Assembly: GCF_014204545.1 (NCBI RefSeq)
Contig: NZ_JACHLJ010000003.1
Coordinates: 1 to 64,000 of the forward strand
Source: Brevundimonas vesicularis
GTDB lineage: Bacteria > Pseudomonadota > Alphaproteobacteria > Caulobacterales > Caulobacteraceae
Direction: 5' to 3'
Length of the DNA: 64,000 bases
In this document: piece by piece, positions 19,356 to 28,812 of the stretch
Layout of the letters: each line of letters opens with the position of its first letter
Position numbering within the stretch: position 1 is the first letter of the stretch
Notes under the pieces: generated by a model
Database searches by the model: none
Seen by the model: the letters and a program-made list of their open reading frames with translations, nothing else
What the model was told of the DNA's origin: nothing
Position numbers and translations under genes: made by a program

Positions 19356-20573
19356 TCAGACCTTCGATAGGATCAGCGTGCCGTTGGTGCCGCCGAAGCC
19401 GAAGCTGTTGGACATGACGTGGGTCAGTTCGCCGTCGTGGCGCTGGCGCAGGATCGGCATGCCTTCGAACGCCGGATCGAGATTTTCGATATGGGCGCTT
19501 TCGGCGGCGAAGCCGTTCTGCATCATCAGCAGGCAGTAGATGGCTTCCTGGGCGCCGGCCGCGCCGAGCGAGTGACCGGTCAGCGACTTGGTCGACGAGA
19601 TCATCGGCATCTGGTCGCCGAAGACGGCGCGCACGGCCTCCATCTCCTTGGCGTCGCCCACGGGCGTCGAGGTGCCGTGCGGGTTCAGATAGTCGATCTT
19701 CGGATTGCCGGCCTGTTCCAGCGCGATCTTCATGCAGCGCTGGGCGCCCTCGCCCGAGGGGGCGACCATGTCGTAGCCGTCGGCGTTGGCGCCATAGCCG
19801 GTGACTTCGGCATAGATTGTCGCGCCGCGCGCCTTGGCCCGCTCATACTCTTCCAGCACCACGATGCCGGCGCCGCCGGCGATGACGAAGCCGTCGCGGT
19901 TGGCGTCATAGGCTCTGGAGGCGACCGACGGATTGTCATTGAAGTCCGACGACATGGCGCCCATGGCGTCGAACATGTTGGACATGGACCAGTCGATGTC
20001 CTCGCAGCCGCCGGCGAAGACCACGTCCTGCTTGCCCCACTGGATCTGTTCGACCCCGGCGCCGATGCAGTGGGCGCTGGTCGCGCAGGCCGAGCTGATC
20101 GAATAGTTGATGCCGCGCATCTGGAACCAGGTCGACAGCACCGCCGACGGGCCCGACGCCATCGCCTTGGGCACCGCGAACGGGCCGATGCGCTTGGGCG
20201 CGCCCTTTTCGACCGTGGTCGCGGCCGCCTGCAGGATTACCTGGGTCGAGGGACCGCCCTCGCCGACGATCAGGCCGATCCGGTCATCCTTGATCTCGTC
20301 CGCCGTCATGCCCGACGACTTCAGCGCCTCTTCGAAGGCGATGTGGCCCCAGGCGGTGCCATTGGCCAGGAAGCGCGCGGCCCGACGGTCGACCAGCTCT
20401 TCCCACGGGCCGATCTTGGGCGGCGCCCAGACCTGGCTGCGGAAGCCGTATTTGGCGTGGTCGGGAGCATGGACGACGCCCGAACGGGCTTCACGCAGGG
20501 ATTGGGTGACCTCCTCGGCGCCGTGGCCGATGGAAGAGACAATGCCCAGGCCGGTGACGACGACACGACGCAT
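19356..20573 (-). CDS. fabB: 3-oxoacyl-ACP synthase I
   Basis: Condensing enzyme that elongates unsaturated acyl-ACPs. The 405-residue thiolase-fold protein has the active Cys in [12 protein letters not shown] near residue 163, the first His in [11 protein letters not shown] near 298, and the second in [14 protein letters not shown] near 333. The C-terminal [17 protein letters not shown] is the family signature. [15 protein letters not shown] opens the protein. It follows fabA by 66 bases on the same strand, the classical fabAB arrangement. Confidence 0.96.
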   Translation of the reverse strand: MRRVVVTGLGIVSSIGHGAEEVTQSLREARSGVVHAPDHAKYGFRSQVWAPPKIGPWEELVDRRAARFLANGTAWGHIAFEEALKSSGMTADEIKDDRIGLIVGEGGPSTQVILQAAATTVEKGAPKRIGPFAVPKAMASGPSAVLSTWFQMRGINYSISSACATSAHCIGAGVEQIQWGKQDVVFAGGCEDIDWSMSNMFDAMGAMSSDFNDNPSVASRAYDANRDGFVIAGGAGIVVLEEYERAKARGATIYAEVTGYGANADGYDMVAPSGEGAQRCMKIALEQAGNPKIDYLNPHGTSTPVGDAKEMEAVRAVFGDQMPMISSTKSLTGHSLGAAGAQEAIYCLLMMQNGFAAESAHIENLDPAFEGMPILRQRHDGELTHVMSNSFGFGGTNGTLILSKV

Positions 20574-20639
20574 GGTGTTTCCTTCTTGATGCTTCCTGGT
20601 CCGAGGACCGTCCGCCTTGTTCGCGGTTATATAGGGGCG

Positions 20640-21173
20640 TTAACCGCCCGCCGCTTCATCCTTGGCGCCGAACAGGCCGACCCGCATGTCGTTGCAGGTG
20701 TAGATGACTTGGCCGTCGGCCTCCAGCACGCCGTCGGCGATGCCCATAACCAGCTTGCGGTTGATGACGCGCTTCAGGTTGATCTTATAGACTACCTTCT
20801 TGATGTCCGGGGTGACTTGGCCGGTGAACTTGACCTCGCCGACGCCCAGCGCGCGGCCGCGGCCGGGACCGCCGATCCAGCCCAGATAGAAGCCGACTAG
20901 CTGCCACATGGCGTCCAGGCCCAGGCAACCCGGCATGACGGGGTCGCCGATGAAGTGGCACTGGAAGAACCAAAGGTCAGGATGGATGTCGAGTTCGGCC
21001 TCGACATAGCCCTTGCCGTGCTCTCCGCCGTCCGCATTGATCGTGGTGATGCGGTCGAACATCAGCATCGGCGGGGCGGGCAGCTGGGCGTTGCCGGGAC
21101 CGAACAGCTCGCCGCGGCCCGAGGCCAGCAGGGCCTCATGATCGAAGGACGAAGGATATTGGGACTGGGTCAA
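20640..21173 (-). CDS. fabA: 3-hydroxydecanoyl-ACP dehydratase/isomerase
   Basis: Introduces the cis double bond in unsaturated fatty acid synthesis. The 177-residue hotdog protein contains [25 protein letters not shown] active-site sequence (His near residue 77) and the second active Asp in LDAMW near 91; [18 protein letters not shown] precedes it. The open frame begins at TTG (21173) with GGAAG just upstream and no in-frame ATG before it, so a TTG start is likely. First gene of the fabA-fabB pair. Confidence 0.95.
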   Translation of the reverse strand: MTQSQYPSSFDHEALLASGRGELFGPGNAQLPAPPMLMFDRITTINADGGEHGKGYVEAELDIHPDLWFFQCHFIGDPVMPGCLGLDAMWQLVGFYLGWIGGPGRGRALGVGEVKFTGQVTPDIKKVVYKINLKRVINRKLVMGIADGVLEADGQVIYTCNDMRVGLFGAKDEAAGG

Positions 21174-21242
21174 GGCGCTTCCGTTTCTTGATACGTTGCG
21201 CGCGGGTTACACGACCGCGCCGCTTCGCTCAACAGCGTGCGG

Positions 21243-21815
21243 TCAGTTGCGACCCGTGCCCGCGGGGCGATTGGCGTTGCACAGCGCCCGCTCCTGGGTG
21301 CCGAACACGGCCCGCTGCGCCACAAAACCCTCCAGTCGGCGCGCCCGGACCTTGCACCAGCCCTCTTCGCATTCGTCCAGCATCACCAGCGCGCGCGGTG
21401 ACAGACGCGCGCGCACCGACGCCGTCTCGGATCGGCCCGACCGGATCGGCACTTCCTCGGCGGTCGTGTTGAAGACATAGCGACGGCCCGACGACACCGT
21501 GCGGTGGATCCAGGCGACGGCGCCGTCCGGGTCGCAGATCTTGCGCCATTCGGTCGTCTCGGCGATCACCTGAACCGGCAGGCCGGCGGCCCGGTATTCC
21601 CACAGGATCGGATAATCCAGCCCCGGCCCCTGGCGCGCGCGGACGTGCGAGGACTTCAGCGAAATCCAGCGCGGCACCTCAAGCCCGGTCGGCGTCGGGC
21701 GTCCGTCGGGCATGGTCGCGCCGGCGCTGGCCATCACGCCGAGGCCGAGAATGGCTCCAACGAGGGCGATGCGGCGTCGCAGGCTTTGGAAGATGGCGGC
21801 GGCTTTGCTAGACAC
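21243..21815 (-). CDS. exported SH3-domain protein
   Basis: A 190-residue protein with a GTG start and a hydrophobic N-terminal segment (about 14-33, IALVGAILGLGVMASAGA) that should act as signal peptide or anchor. Two bacterial SH3 (type 3) repeats follow: SSHVRARQGPGLDYPILWEY with EWRKICDPDGAVAWIHRTVS, then VPIRSGRSETASVRARLSP with EEGWCKVRARRLEGFVAQ. Such domains bind peptidoglycan or envelope partners. It diverges from the dehydrogenase at 21883. Confidence 0.85.
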   Translation of the reverse strand: MSSKAAAIFQSLRRRIALVGAILGLGVMASAGATMPDGRPTPTGLEVPRWISLKSSHVRARQGPGLDYPILWEYRAAGLPVQVIAETTEWRKICDPDGAVAWIHRTVSSGRRYVFNTTAEEVPIRSGRSETASVRARLSPRALVMLDECEEGWCKVRARRLEGFVAQRAVFGTQERALCNANRPAGTGRN

Positions 21816-21882
21816 TGATTGGAACGACCCGTCGCGCGGGCTTTGATCCGTCTGAATCGCCGCCCGCTAACCAAGGCCGAGA

Positions 21883-22869
21883 ATGTCCCCCCGCAAGCTT
21901 AAGGTCGTATTAACCAGACGCCTGCCCGACGCGGTCGAGACGCGGATGCGCGAGTTGTTCGACGCCGAACTGAACCTGAAGGATCAGCCGATGGACCGCG
22001 CCGCGTTGCAGGCCGCCGTCCAGCGGGCCGAGGTTCTGGTGCCCACCATCACAGACGTCATCGACACCGACTTGATCAATGGCGCAGGCGAGCAGTTGAA
22101 GATGATCGCCAACTTCGGCGCCGGGGTGGATCATATCGACGTCGATGCGGCCGTGGCGCGCGGCATCATCGTCACCAACACCCCCGGCGTCCTGACCGAG
22201 GACACCGCCGACCTGGCCATGAGCCTGATCCTGGCCGTCAGCCGCCGCATCGTCGAAGGCGCCCAGGTGGTGGCCGAAGGCCGGTTCGAGGGCTGGACCC
22301 CGACCTGGATGTGCGGACGCAAACTGTGGGGCAAGCGGCTGGGCATCGTCGGCATGGGCCGGATAGGCCAGGCCCTGGCCCGCCGCGCCAAGGCCTTCGG
22401 GCTTCAAGTTCACTATCACAATCGCAAGCCCATCCCGGCTCTGATCGAGGAAGAGCTGGGCGCGACCTACTGGGACGATCTGGACCAGATGCTGGCGCGG
22501 ATGGACATCGTCTCGCTGAACTGTCCGGCGACGAAGGACACCCACCATCTGCTGTCGGCCGAGCGCCTGGCCCGGCTGCAGCCCCACGCCATCCTGATCA
22601 ACACCGCGCGCGGAGAACTGATCGACGAGGCGGCCCTGGCCCAGGCGGTGGCCATGCGCGCTCTGTCCGGTGTCGGCCTGGATGTGTTCGAGAACGAGCC
22701 CGCGATCCATCATGGCCTGTTGGGCCAATCCAATGTCGTGCTGCTGCCCCACCTGGGTTCCGCCACCCTGGAGGCGCGCCAGGACATGGGCGACCGCGTC
22801 ATCGCCAACGTCATGACCTATCAGAACGGCCACCGGCCGCCTGACCGTGTCATCCCCGCAATGCTCTAG
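21883..22869 (+). CDS. D-2-hydroxyacid dehydrogenase (glyoxylate/hydroxypyruvate reductase type)
   Basis: A 328-residue NAD(P)-dependent D-isomer-specific dehydrogenase. Features in order: catalytic-domain N-terminus, IANFGAGVDHIDVDAAVARG, the GxGxxG loop GIVGMGRIGQALARRAKAFG near residue 155, the dinucleotide end NTARGELIDEAAL (catalytic Arg) near 240, and PHLGSATLEAR with the catalytic His near 290. GDRVIANVM near the C-terminus suits the glyoxylate/hydroxypyruvate reductase group. Substrate is inferred from the family only. Confidence 0.9.
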   Translation: MSPRKLKVVLTRRLPDAVETRMRELFDAELNLKDQPMDRAALQAAVQRAEVLVPTITDVIDTDLINGAGEQLKMIANFGAGVDHIDVDAAVARGIIVTNTPGVLTEDTADLAMSLILAVSRRIVEGAQVVAEGRFEGWTPTWMCGRKLWGKRLGIVGMGRIGQALARRAKAFGLQVHYHNRKPIPALIEEELGATYWDDLDQMLARMDIVSLNCPATKDTHHLLSAERLARLQPHAILINTARGELIDEAALAQAVAMRALSGVGLDVFENEPAIHHGLLGQSNVVLLPHLGSATLEARQDMGDRVIANVMTYQNGHRPPDRVIPAML

Positions 22870-22881
22870 GCCGGCAATGCC

Positions 22882-24090
22882 CTAACCGGCCGCCAGCAAC
22901 CGCTCGGCCGCATCGGGATATTTCTGCACCAGCCGCGCCGCCCAGTCGGCCTTGAGCGGCAGCGGCGCGCGCACCTCGCGAATGCGGCGTTCGACCAGGG
23001 CGGCGGCCTCGCGGTGTGAGGGCCAGTCCATCAGAAACGCCAGCGCCGTCTCGACATCAGCATAGGTCGCCGCATGGGCCAGGGCGCGGTCCAGCGCCTC
23101 CACATCGTCGAAGTCCGGCAGGCGCGCCAGATAGGCCCGCAGCACCGGCGCCGACAGGTCGCGTTCGAACATCGCCCAGCGCAGGTCCTGCGCCTCGTCC
23201 TTGCGCCCCTCGGCTTCCAACAGGTCGATCGAGGTCGCCTCCCACGCCGGGGTCAGGACCGGCGGTCCTTCCTGCGGCGATCGCCCGAAGGTCCAGCGCC
23301 GGTTGCCCGCCGAGGGTTTCAGCGCCGCCTCCAGCGCCTGACGCGCTTCTGGAATGCGATCGGCGACCAGCAGCCGCTTGGCCATCACCGCAGCGAAATC
23401 CGGCGAGCCCCGTTCCTCCGCCGTCGTCATGGACAGCCACAGGTCCAGATCGCCCGCCCGATCCGCCAGCCGCCGCACGACCGTTCGCATGCCGCGCGCG
23501 CTGGATGCGGTATCGAGATGACCCAGAAGCCTCTTGGCCAGGTCCCCCGTCAGATCGTCGCCGCCGGCCCCAATCCAGCGAGCATATTCGAGCGGTTGCC
23601 GCGCCACCGCCTCCGCCAGTAGACCGACTGTGCTTTCGTCCGTCCGAAGCGCAGCCTCGGCGATCCGCCACAGGTCCGAGGCCGCCGTTTCGAACGCGTC
23701 GGCCAGTTCGCCCTTCTGATCCTTGACCCGCGACGCCAGGCCGCGAAACAGATCGAACCAGCCGATTAATCGCTCCAACCCCATCGCCGGCGCGGCCTCG
23801 GCCAGATCCTCGACGATTGCAGCTCGCAGAATCTGCAGATCGCGCAGCAGGTCCGGCCGCTTTCGCCATGACACGCGCGCGCGGCTGGCCGCGACGGTCG
23901 TCAATCGCTTGTCGATTTCCAGGGCCAGCAGATCCGGCCCCGCCTCGGCCGCCATCACCAGCCTGAGCCGCCGCTTCACGATCGCATCCGCATCCGCCGC
24001 CTGCATCAGCAGTTCGCCCAGACGCTCAGCCCCCAAGCCGCTTAGATTTGCGGCGTTCAGCCGTTTGGGCGAGGCGGGACGTCGGGCCAT
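22882..24090 (-). CDS. DUF6880 family protein
   Basis: A 402-residue, mostly alpha-helical soluble protein. It opens with a basic tail then LNAANLSGLGAERLGELLM and LVMAAEAGPDLLALEIDKRL, which match the N-terminal pattern of DUF6880 proteins; long Leu/Ala-rich helical repeats (TPR-like in look) fill the rest. No catalytic motif is visible. It stands alone, converging with the dehydrogenase upstream in the window. Function unknown. Confidence 0.75.
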   Translation of the reverse strand: MARRPASPKRLNAANLSGLGAERLGELLMQAADADAIVKRRLRLVMAAEAGPDLLALEIDKRLTTVAASRARVSWRKRPDLLRDLQILRAAIVEDLAEAAPAMGLERLIGWFDLFRGLASRVKDQKGELADAFETAASDLWRIAEAALRTDESTVGLLAEAVARQPLEYARWIGAGGDDLTGDLAKRLLGHLDTASSARGMRTVVRRLADRAGDLDLWLSMTTAEERGSPDFAAVMAKRLLVADRIPEARQALEAALKPSAGNRRWTFGRSPQEGPPVLTPAWEATSIDLLEAEGRKDEAQDLRWAMFERDLSAPVLRAYLARLPDFDDVEALDRALAHAATYADVETALAFLMDWPSHREAAALVERRIREVRAPLPLKADWAARLVQKYPDAAERLLAAG

Positions 24091-24209
24091 CGGGCCTCCT
24101 TTTCACAAGTCTGTCGGACCGAACTCACACGGCTGTCGAAAACCGCTGGCAGGGGAGGAACCGTCGTAAACGCGCTTCGTTTCCGGCGTCCTGATCGAGG
24201 AAGTGTGCG

Positions 24210-24476
24210 TTGGACTCCTACTACTGCATCGTCAACCTACCCGGCGTTCCGGTGCGGGACATCAGCGTCCTCGACGCAACGAACGACACGTCGGCCAATC
24301 AGGCGCTGGAGGGGATCGCCCGCAACTGGGTCGGATTCGAAACTTTGTATCTCTATTGCGGCGAGCGTCTGGTGACTGTGCTCAGCAATCCGGCGCTGGG
24401 CTTCGCTCCGCCCCTACCCGGCCTGGATTTGGCTGACCTGGATTTGGCCGACATCCGTTTCGCAACGGCCGCCTGA
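24210..24476 (+). CDS. hypothetical protein
   Basis: A possible 88-residue protein from a TTG start, ending three bases before the convergent moeB stop. It has CIVNLPGVPVRDISVLDATN at the front and a Leu-Asp-rich tail with a tandem LDLAD repeat (LDLADLDLADIRF). I recognise no family. Sense-frame composition looks protein-like, but the weak start makes it uncertain. Confidence 0.45.
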   Translation: MDSYYCIVNLPGVPVRDISVLDATNDTSANQALEGIARNWVGFETLYLYCGERLVTVLSNPALGFAPPLPGLDLADLDLADIRFATAA

Positions 24477-24479
24477 GCG

Positions 24480-25217
24480 TCAGCCGCCGCAGACCGGGCA
24501 TTCCGGCTCGGCGGCGACCCGCACGGTCCGCGCCGAGCCCGCGAGTCCGTCATACAGCATCAGCCGTCCGGTCAGGGCCTCGCCCGCGCCGGTGATCAGC
24601 TTGATGACCTCCAGCGCCGCCATCGACCCGATCACGCCGGTCAGGGCGCCCACCACGCCGACGCGCGCGCAGGTCTCCGCATCCGGCGGGATTTCGGACA
24701 CCAGGCATTGATAGCAAGGCCTGCCCGCAAACACCCCGATCTGCCCGTTCCACCGACCAAGCGCCCCCGACACCAGCGGCTTGCCCGCCGCCACGCAGGC
24801 CGCATTGACCCACATCCGGGTCTGGAAATCATCGGTCCCATCCAGCACGATGTCGAACGCTGCGATCCGCGCCGCCGCATTCTCGGCGGTGATCCGCTCG
24901 GCGAAGGTTTCGACCGCGACATAGGGATTGAGGCCGACCAGCCGTTCCGCCGCCGCCTCGACCTTCGACCGGCCAACCTGCGCCGTCGAAAAGGCGATTT
25001 GCCGCTGAAGGTTGGAAAGGCCCACCACATCGTCGTCGATCAGGCCCAGCGTCCCCACGCCCGCCGCCGCGAGATAGAGCGCCGCCGGCGACCCCACGCC
25101 GCCCGCGCCGACGATCAGCACCCGCGCGCGCTTCAGCGCCTGCTGCCCCGGTCCGCCCACTTCGGACAGCACCAGATGGCGCGCATAGCGTTCGACTTCG
25201 TCTTCGGAAAAGATCAC
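24480..25217 (-). CDS. moeB: ThiF/MoeB-family sulfur-carrier adenylyltransferase
   Basis: A 245-residue E1-like enzyme that adenylates the C-terminus of a ubiquitin-like sulfur carrier (MoaD or ThiS). Motifs: RYARHLVLSEVGGPGQQAL, the ATP loop VLIVGAGGVGSPAALYLAAA near residue 33, IDDDVVGLSNLQRQI, the catalytic-Arg region, and the Zn cysteines in CYQC near 170 and CPVC at the C-terminus. No rhodanese domain is present, which fits MoeB or ThiF rather than the longer MoeZ type. GTG start. MoeB versus ThiF cannot be decided from context. Confidence 0.85.
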   Translation of the reverse strand: MIFSEDEVERYARHLVLSEVGGPGQQALKRARVLIVGAGGVGSPAALYLAAAGVGTLGLIDDDVVGLSNLQRQIAFSTAQVGRSKVEAAAERLVGLNPYVAVETFAERITAENAAARIAAFDIVLDGTDDFQTRMWVNAACVAAGKPLVSGALGRWNGQIGVFAGRPCYQCLVSEIPPDAETCARVGVVGALTGVIGSMAALEVIKLITGAGEALTGRLMLYDGLAGSARTVRVAAEPECPVCGG

Positions 25218-25271
25218 CGCCCTATCTAGCGCCGCAGAGGTTCCGGCGCGAGGGGGCCGTCGCCTATCGCC

Positions 25272-25673
25272 TCAGGCGACCATCCGCACGTGTTCGCACG
25301 ACAGCAGCTTTTCCAGATCAGCGCTGGACAGATCTCTCAGGCGTCGTCCGCGCAAGGTGTCGGCGGCCTGCTGGGTGCTGAGGGCGCAAAGCCGTGCGGG
25401 TTCGCGCATTCGCCGCTGCATGACGGGCCGATCATCCAGGACGCGGATATTGTGATGACGCGGGTCTTTCCAGAGGCGCGACATCAAGCGGTCCAGGTCG
25501 GCACGGGCGCCTTCGATCACCTGGGCCGCCTCGCCTTCGTGGAACAGCAGGGCGCTGCCAATCTCATCACGGCGATTGTTGCGCTCCGACGCGCCGATGA
25601 TTTCGGCAAGCGATTGGATCGTGTGGTTGGCGCCACCGATCATTTCACTCACGAAAACGACGCGATAAAGCAA
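25272..25673 (-). CDS. BLUF-domain-like protein lacking the photoactive Tyr
   Basis: A protein of 133 residues if it starts at the TTG at 25673, which has a good GAGGGA ribosome-binding site; an in-frame TTG at 25739 would add 22 residues. The domain matches BLUF flavin photoreceptors: YRVVFVSE, SERNN (Asn32), SALLFHEGEAAQVIEG (Gln51) and DPRHHNIRVLDDRPV. The residue equal to the essential Tyr (AppA Tyr21) is Phe7, and the usual Trp/Met end of the domain is absent. It may bind flavin without normal photochemistry, or serve as a non-photoactive regulator. The C-terminal tail (about 100-133) resembles no effector. Confidence 0.75.
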   Translation of the reverse strand: MLYRVVFVSEMIGGANHTIQSLAEIIGASERNNRRDEIGSALLFHEGEAAQVIEGARADLDRLMSRLWKDPRHHNIRVLDDRPVMQRRMREPARLCALSTQQAADTLRGRRLRDLSSADLEKLLSCEHVRMVA

Positions 25674-25807
25674 AACCTGTCCCTCGATGTCAAAGAACCG
25701 CGAAAGCGGATTGCGCCTTCTAGCCAAATTTGGGGTCAAAATAAGACAGCGTCATACCGAGGCGTGACAGACTTGATGCCGGCGCCCGGCCGCGCCATCT
25801 GATCGTC

Positions 25808-26368
25808 ATGACCCAGACCGCATCCAACTTCCCCGACTGGCACGGCACCACCATTCTGGCGGTGCGCAAGAACGGACGCACCGTGATCGCCGGCGACGGC
25901 CAAGTTTCGATGGGCCCGACCATCGTCAAGGGCGCGGCCCGCAAGGTGCGCACCCTGGCGGGCGGCAAGGTGCTGGCCGGCTTTGCCGGCGCCACGGCCG
26001 ACGCCTTCACCCTGATCGAGCGGCTTGAGGCCAAGCTGGAGCAGTATCCTGATCAGCTAGCGCGCGCCTGCGTCGACCTCGCCAAGGACTGGCGCACCGA
26101 CCGCTATCTGCGCCGGCTGGAAGCGATGCTGCTGGTGGCGGACAAGTCGTCCATCTTCACCGTGACGGGCGTCGGCGATGTGCTGGAGCCGGAGTATGGC
26201 GTCGCCGCCGTGGGTTCGGGCGGCAACTACGCCCTGTCAGCCGCCCGCGCCCTGATCGAGGAAACCGATCTCGACGCCGAAGAGGTGGCCCGCAAGGCCA
26301 TGAAGATCGCCGCCGAAATCTGTGTCTACACCAACGGCAATCTGACCGTGGAAACGCTTCAGGCCTGA
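25808..26368 (+). CDS. hslV: ATP-dependent protease subunit HslV
   Basis: The proteasome-like peptidase of the HslUV complex. In this 186-residue protein the mature N-terminal catalytic Thr is in [20 protein letters not shown], so a short propeptide (about 13 residues) precedes it. [41 protein letters not shown] and [16 protein letters not shown] are all typical. The ATPase partner hslU, normally next door in alphaproteobacteria, is not beside it; a convergent ClpP-like gene follows instead. Confidence 0.95.
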   Translation: MTQTASNFPDWHGTTILAVRKNGRTVIAGDGQVSMGPTIVKGAARKVRTLAGGKVLAGFAGATADAFTLIERLEAKLEQYPDQLARACVDLAKDWRTDRYLRRLEAMLLVADKSSIFTVTGVGDVLEPEYGVAAVGSGGNYALSAARALIEETDLDAEEVARKAMKIAAEICVYTNGNLTVETLQA

Positions 26369-26381
26369 TCCGGCGGTTTGG

Positions 26382-26963
26382 TCAGATCACTTCGGCGATC
26401 AGGCCCAACGCCTTGGCCTCCTGGGCCTCGATATACCAGTTGGCGGGGGCGCGTTTCAGCACCTCCTCCATCGTCACCGACGATCCGCGCACCAGGTTCT
26501 CGAAACCCTCGTTCTGGATGGCGATGGAGTGTTCCAGCTCGTTCAGCATGGCGCGAACCGAGGCGATGCAGGTCGTCAGCGGCCCGCTGACATGCAGTTG
26601 TTGGTCCATCTTGCGCTCGTGGATCATCACCCGGGCGCCGCGCGTCAGATAGCGGTTCTCCACCGCGAAGAAGCTCATGAAGGTGGCGCCGGCGGAATAG
26701 ATCGCCGCCTTGCCCAGAAAGACCAGCCGGCGGGACGGATTGATGTCGCTTTGAAAGCGCACATCCTCGCCCATCATGCGCGCCACCTCCGGATCACCGC
26801 CCAGGGTCGACAGTTCGATGACGGTCAGCCCGGTGTCGGGCGCCTCCGCCATCTGCTGGCGGAAGCGGTCGTACATGGCGTAATCGACCGCGCCGGCGAG
26901 CAGGATACGCGGCGTATCGAAAGCTTCGGCAGTCAGAATGCCGCTCGGCGCAGCGTCGGACAT
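26382..26963 (-). CDS. ClpP-like serine protease fold protein
   Basis: A 193-residue protein of the ClpP/crotonase fold. The nucleophile Ser lies in KAAIYSAGATFMSFF near residue 91, and the catalytic His in RVMIHERKM near 113. The C-terminal block NWYIEAQEAKALGLIAEVI matches ClpP, but the place of the usual catalytic Asp (DxD before the helix) reads APANW, so the triad looks incomplete or altered. It is a ClpP-like paralogue rather than the housekeeping ClpP. Its stop faces hslV, and its start overlaps the stop of the 68-residue gene upstream by one base. Confidence 0.82.
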   Translation of the reverse strand: MSDAAPSGILTAEAFDTPRILLAGAVDYAMYDRFRQQMAEAPDTGLTVIELSTLGGDPEVARMMGEDVRFQSDINPSRRLVFLGKAAIYSAGATFMSFFAVENRYLTRGARVMIHERKMDQQLHVSGPLTTCIASVRAMLNELEHSIAIQNEGFENLVRGSSVTMEEVLKRAPANWYIEAQEAKALGLIAEVI

Positions 26964-27169
26964 TAAAGCTCAGCCGCAGAGGCGGCGTCATCACTGACCG
27001 GATAGCCTTGAGCCGACGCCCAGGACCGGGCTTCACGGATCGAGAAGAAGGCCTGGTTCTGCAAGCGGCGCGATCCGGCGTCGTCGATCAGTTCGCACTC
27101 CCACCACCGGATCGTGCGGCGATCGGAGGTGTTGCAGGTGCGCGGAACGAGAAGGGCGTGGGGCGTCAT
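26963..27169 (-). CDS. hypothetical protein, paired with ClpP-like gene
   Basis: A 68-residue protein whose stop overlaps the start of the ClpP-like gene. It contains RRTIRWWECELIDDAGSRRLQNQ-like polar sequence, then FFSIREARSWASAQGYPVSDD, an amphipathic helix with an aromatic patch. No family is recognised. Tight coupling suggests an accessory or substrate-delivery role for the ClpP-like protein, but this is only inference. Confidence 0.6.
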   Translation of the reverse strand: MTPHALLVPRTCNTSDRRTIRWWECELIDDAGSRRLQNQAFFSIREARSWASAQGYPVSDDAASAAEL

Positions 27170-27321
27170 GCGCCATCAACGAAAAATCCGCACAGCGGTT
27201 CCGCCGAGATCAGGATTTCGTCTTTAGGAACAGACCATTGCATGGCGCCGACGGACGCTGTCTTTACGTCAGCCGCCGTGCAGAATTTGCGATCAAGGGC
27301 GCCTTGCCTTAAGCGCGCGCA

Positions 27322-28812
27322 ATGACCGACGCCGCGCCTCCCCGCCCCCTCGCCCGCAACCCGCGCGGCTTCGCCGACAAGCGCGGCCGTGACCTGACCG
27401 CCGAACGGCGCATCGTCGCGCGCGTGTCCGAGGTTTATGAGCGTTGGGGCTTCGAGCCGCTTGAGACGCCGGCCTTTGAATATGCCGATGCGCTGGGCAA
27501 GTTCCTGCCCGACGCCGACCGCCCGAACGAGGGGGTCTTCGCGCTACAGGACGACGCCGGATCGGACGAGCCGGGCGAATGGATGGCCTTGCGCTACGAC
27601 CACACCGCGCCCCTGGCCCGGTTTGCGGCTCAGACTTGGGAGACCCTGCCCAAGCCGTTCCGCCGCTATGCCTATGGTCCGGTCTGGCGCAATGAAAAGC
27701 CCGGTCCCGGTCGCTTCCGCGAGTTCTGGCAATGCGACGCCGACACCGTTGGCTCCGACCGCCCCGAGGCCGACGCCGAAATCATCGCCATGGGCTGCGA
27801 AGGCCTGCGCGCCGCCGGGCTGGACGCCGGCCAGGCCCAGATCCGCGTTTCGAACCGCAAGCTGTTCGACGGCCTGTTCGACGCCGGCGACGTGAGCGAA
27901 GCCGGTCAGCGACTGACGGCGCTTCGCGCCATCGACAAGTTCGACCGCCTGGGCTGGGAGGGCGTGGTCCAACTGCTGGGCGAAGGGCGTCTGGACGACT
28001 CCGGCGACTACACCAAGGGCGCCCAGCTGCCGGCCAAGGTCACGGCCGCCATCGAGGCCTTCCTGGCCTCGGCCAATACCCCCGACCTGTCGCGGGCCGA
28101 GACGCTGGACGCCGTCGCGCGCTCCGGCGACCTTGGCGCAGCGGGCGAGGCGGCGCTGAACGAGCTGGCCGCCATCGACCGGGCTCTTGCCGCCATGTCG
28201 GTCGGTCAGGACGCCGTGAAGTTCGATCCGACCATCGTGCGCGGCCTGGAATATTACACCGGCGCCGTGTTCGAGGCCGAGCTGCTGCTGGACACGGTTG
28301 ACGACAAGGGTCGTCCCGTCCGCTTCGGCTCCATCGGCGGCGGCGGTCGCTATGACGATCTGGTCGCCCGCTTCACCGGTCAGCGCACGCCGGCGACCGG
28401 CTTCTCCTTCGGCGTCTCGCGCCTGGCCTCGGCCCTGCGCGCGGCGGGACGGGGCGCCGAGGACGCCGTGCGCGGGCCCGTGGTCGTCATCGTCTTCTCC
28501 GAGGACGACATGTCTCATTATCTGACCGCCGTCGCCGAACTGCGCGCCGCCGGGATCGCCGCCGAGCTTTATCTGGGTCGCGCCGGCATGAAGGCGCAGA
28601 TGAAATACGCCGACCGGCGCGGCGCCCCGGCTGTCGTCATTCTAGGCGGAGACGAGATCGCCGCCGGCGAGGTCACGATCAAGGATCTGGACGCCGGCCG
28701 CGCCGCCGCTGCCGCTATCACGGACAACGACGCCTGGAAGGCCGAACGCCCCGGCCAGATGAAGATCGCCCGCGAAGGCTTGGTCGCCGCCATCAAGGTC
28801 ATTATCGAATAA
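27322..28812 (+). CDS. hisS: histidyl-tRNA synthetase
   Basis: Class II aminoacyl-tRNA synthetase charging tRNA-His. The 496-residue protein begins with NPRGFADKRGRDLTAERRI; motif 1 is around residue 45 (WGFEPLETPAFEY), motif 2 is RYAYGPVWRNEKPGPGRFREFWQCDAD-like near 115, the histidine loop is RGLEYYTGAVFE near 308, and motif 3 is GGGRYDDLV...GFSFGVSRL near 335-360. The anticodon-binding domain fills the C-terminus. Longer than E. coli HisS (424) by internal insertions, a normal alphaproteobacterial form. A hairpin spans its stop codon. Confidence 0.95.
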   Translation: MTDAAPPRPLARNPRGFADKRGRDLTAERRIVARVSEVYERWGFEPLETPAFEYADALGKFLPDADRPNEGVFALQDDAGSDEPGEWMALRYDHTAPLARFAAQTWETLPKPFRRYAYGPVWRNEKPGPGRFREFWQCDADTVGSDRPEADAEIIAMGCEGLRAAGLDAGQAQIRVSNRKLFDGLFDAGDVSEAGQRLTALRAIDKFDRLGWEGVVQLLGEGRLDDSGDYTKGAQLPAKVTAAIEAFLASANTPDLSRAETLDAVARSGDLGAAGEAALNELAAIDRALAAMSVGQDAVKFDPTIVRGLEYYTGAVFEAELLLDTVDDKGRPVRFGSIGGGGRYDDLVARFTGQRTPATGFSFGVSRLASALRAAGRGAEDAVRGPVVVIVFSEDDMSHYLTAVAELRAAGIAAELYLGRAGMKAQMKYADRRGAPAVVILGGDEIAAGEVTIKDLDAGRAAAAAITDNDAWKAERPGQMKIAREGLVAAIKVIIE

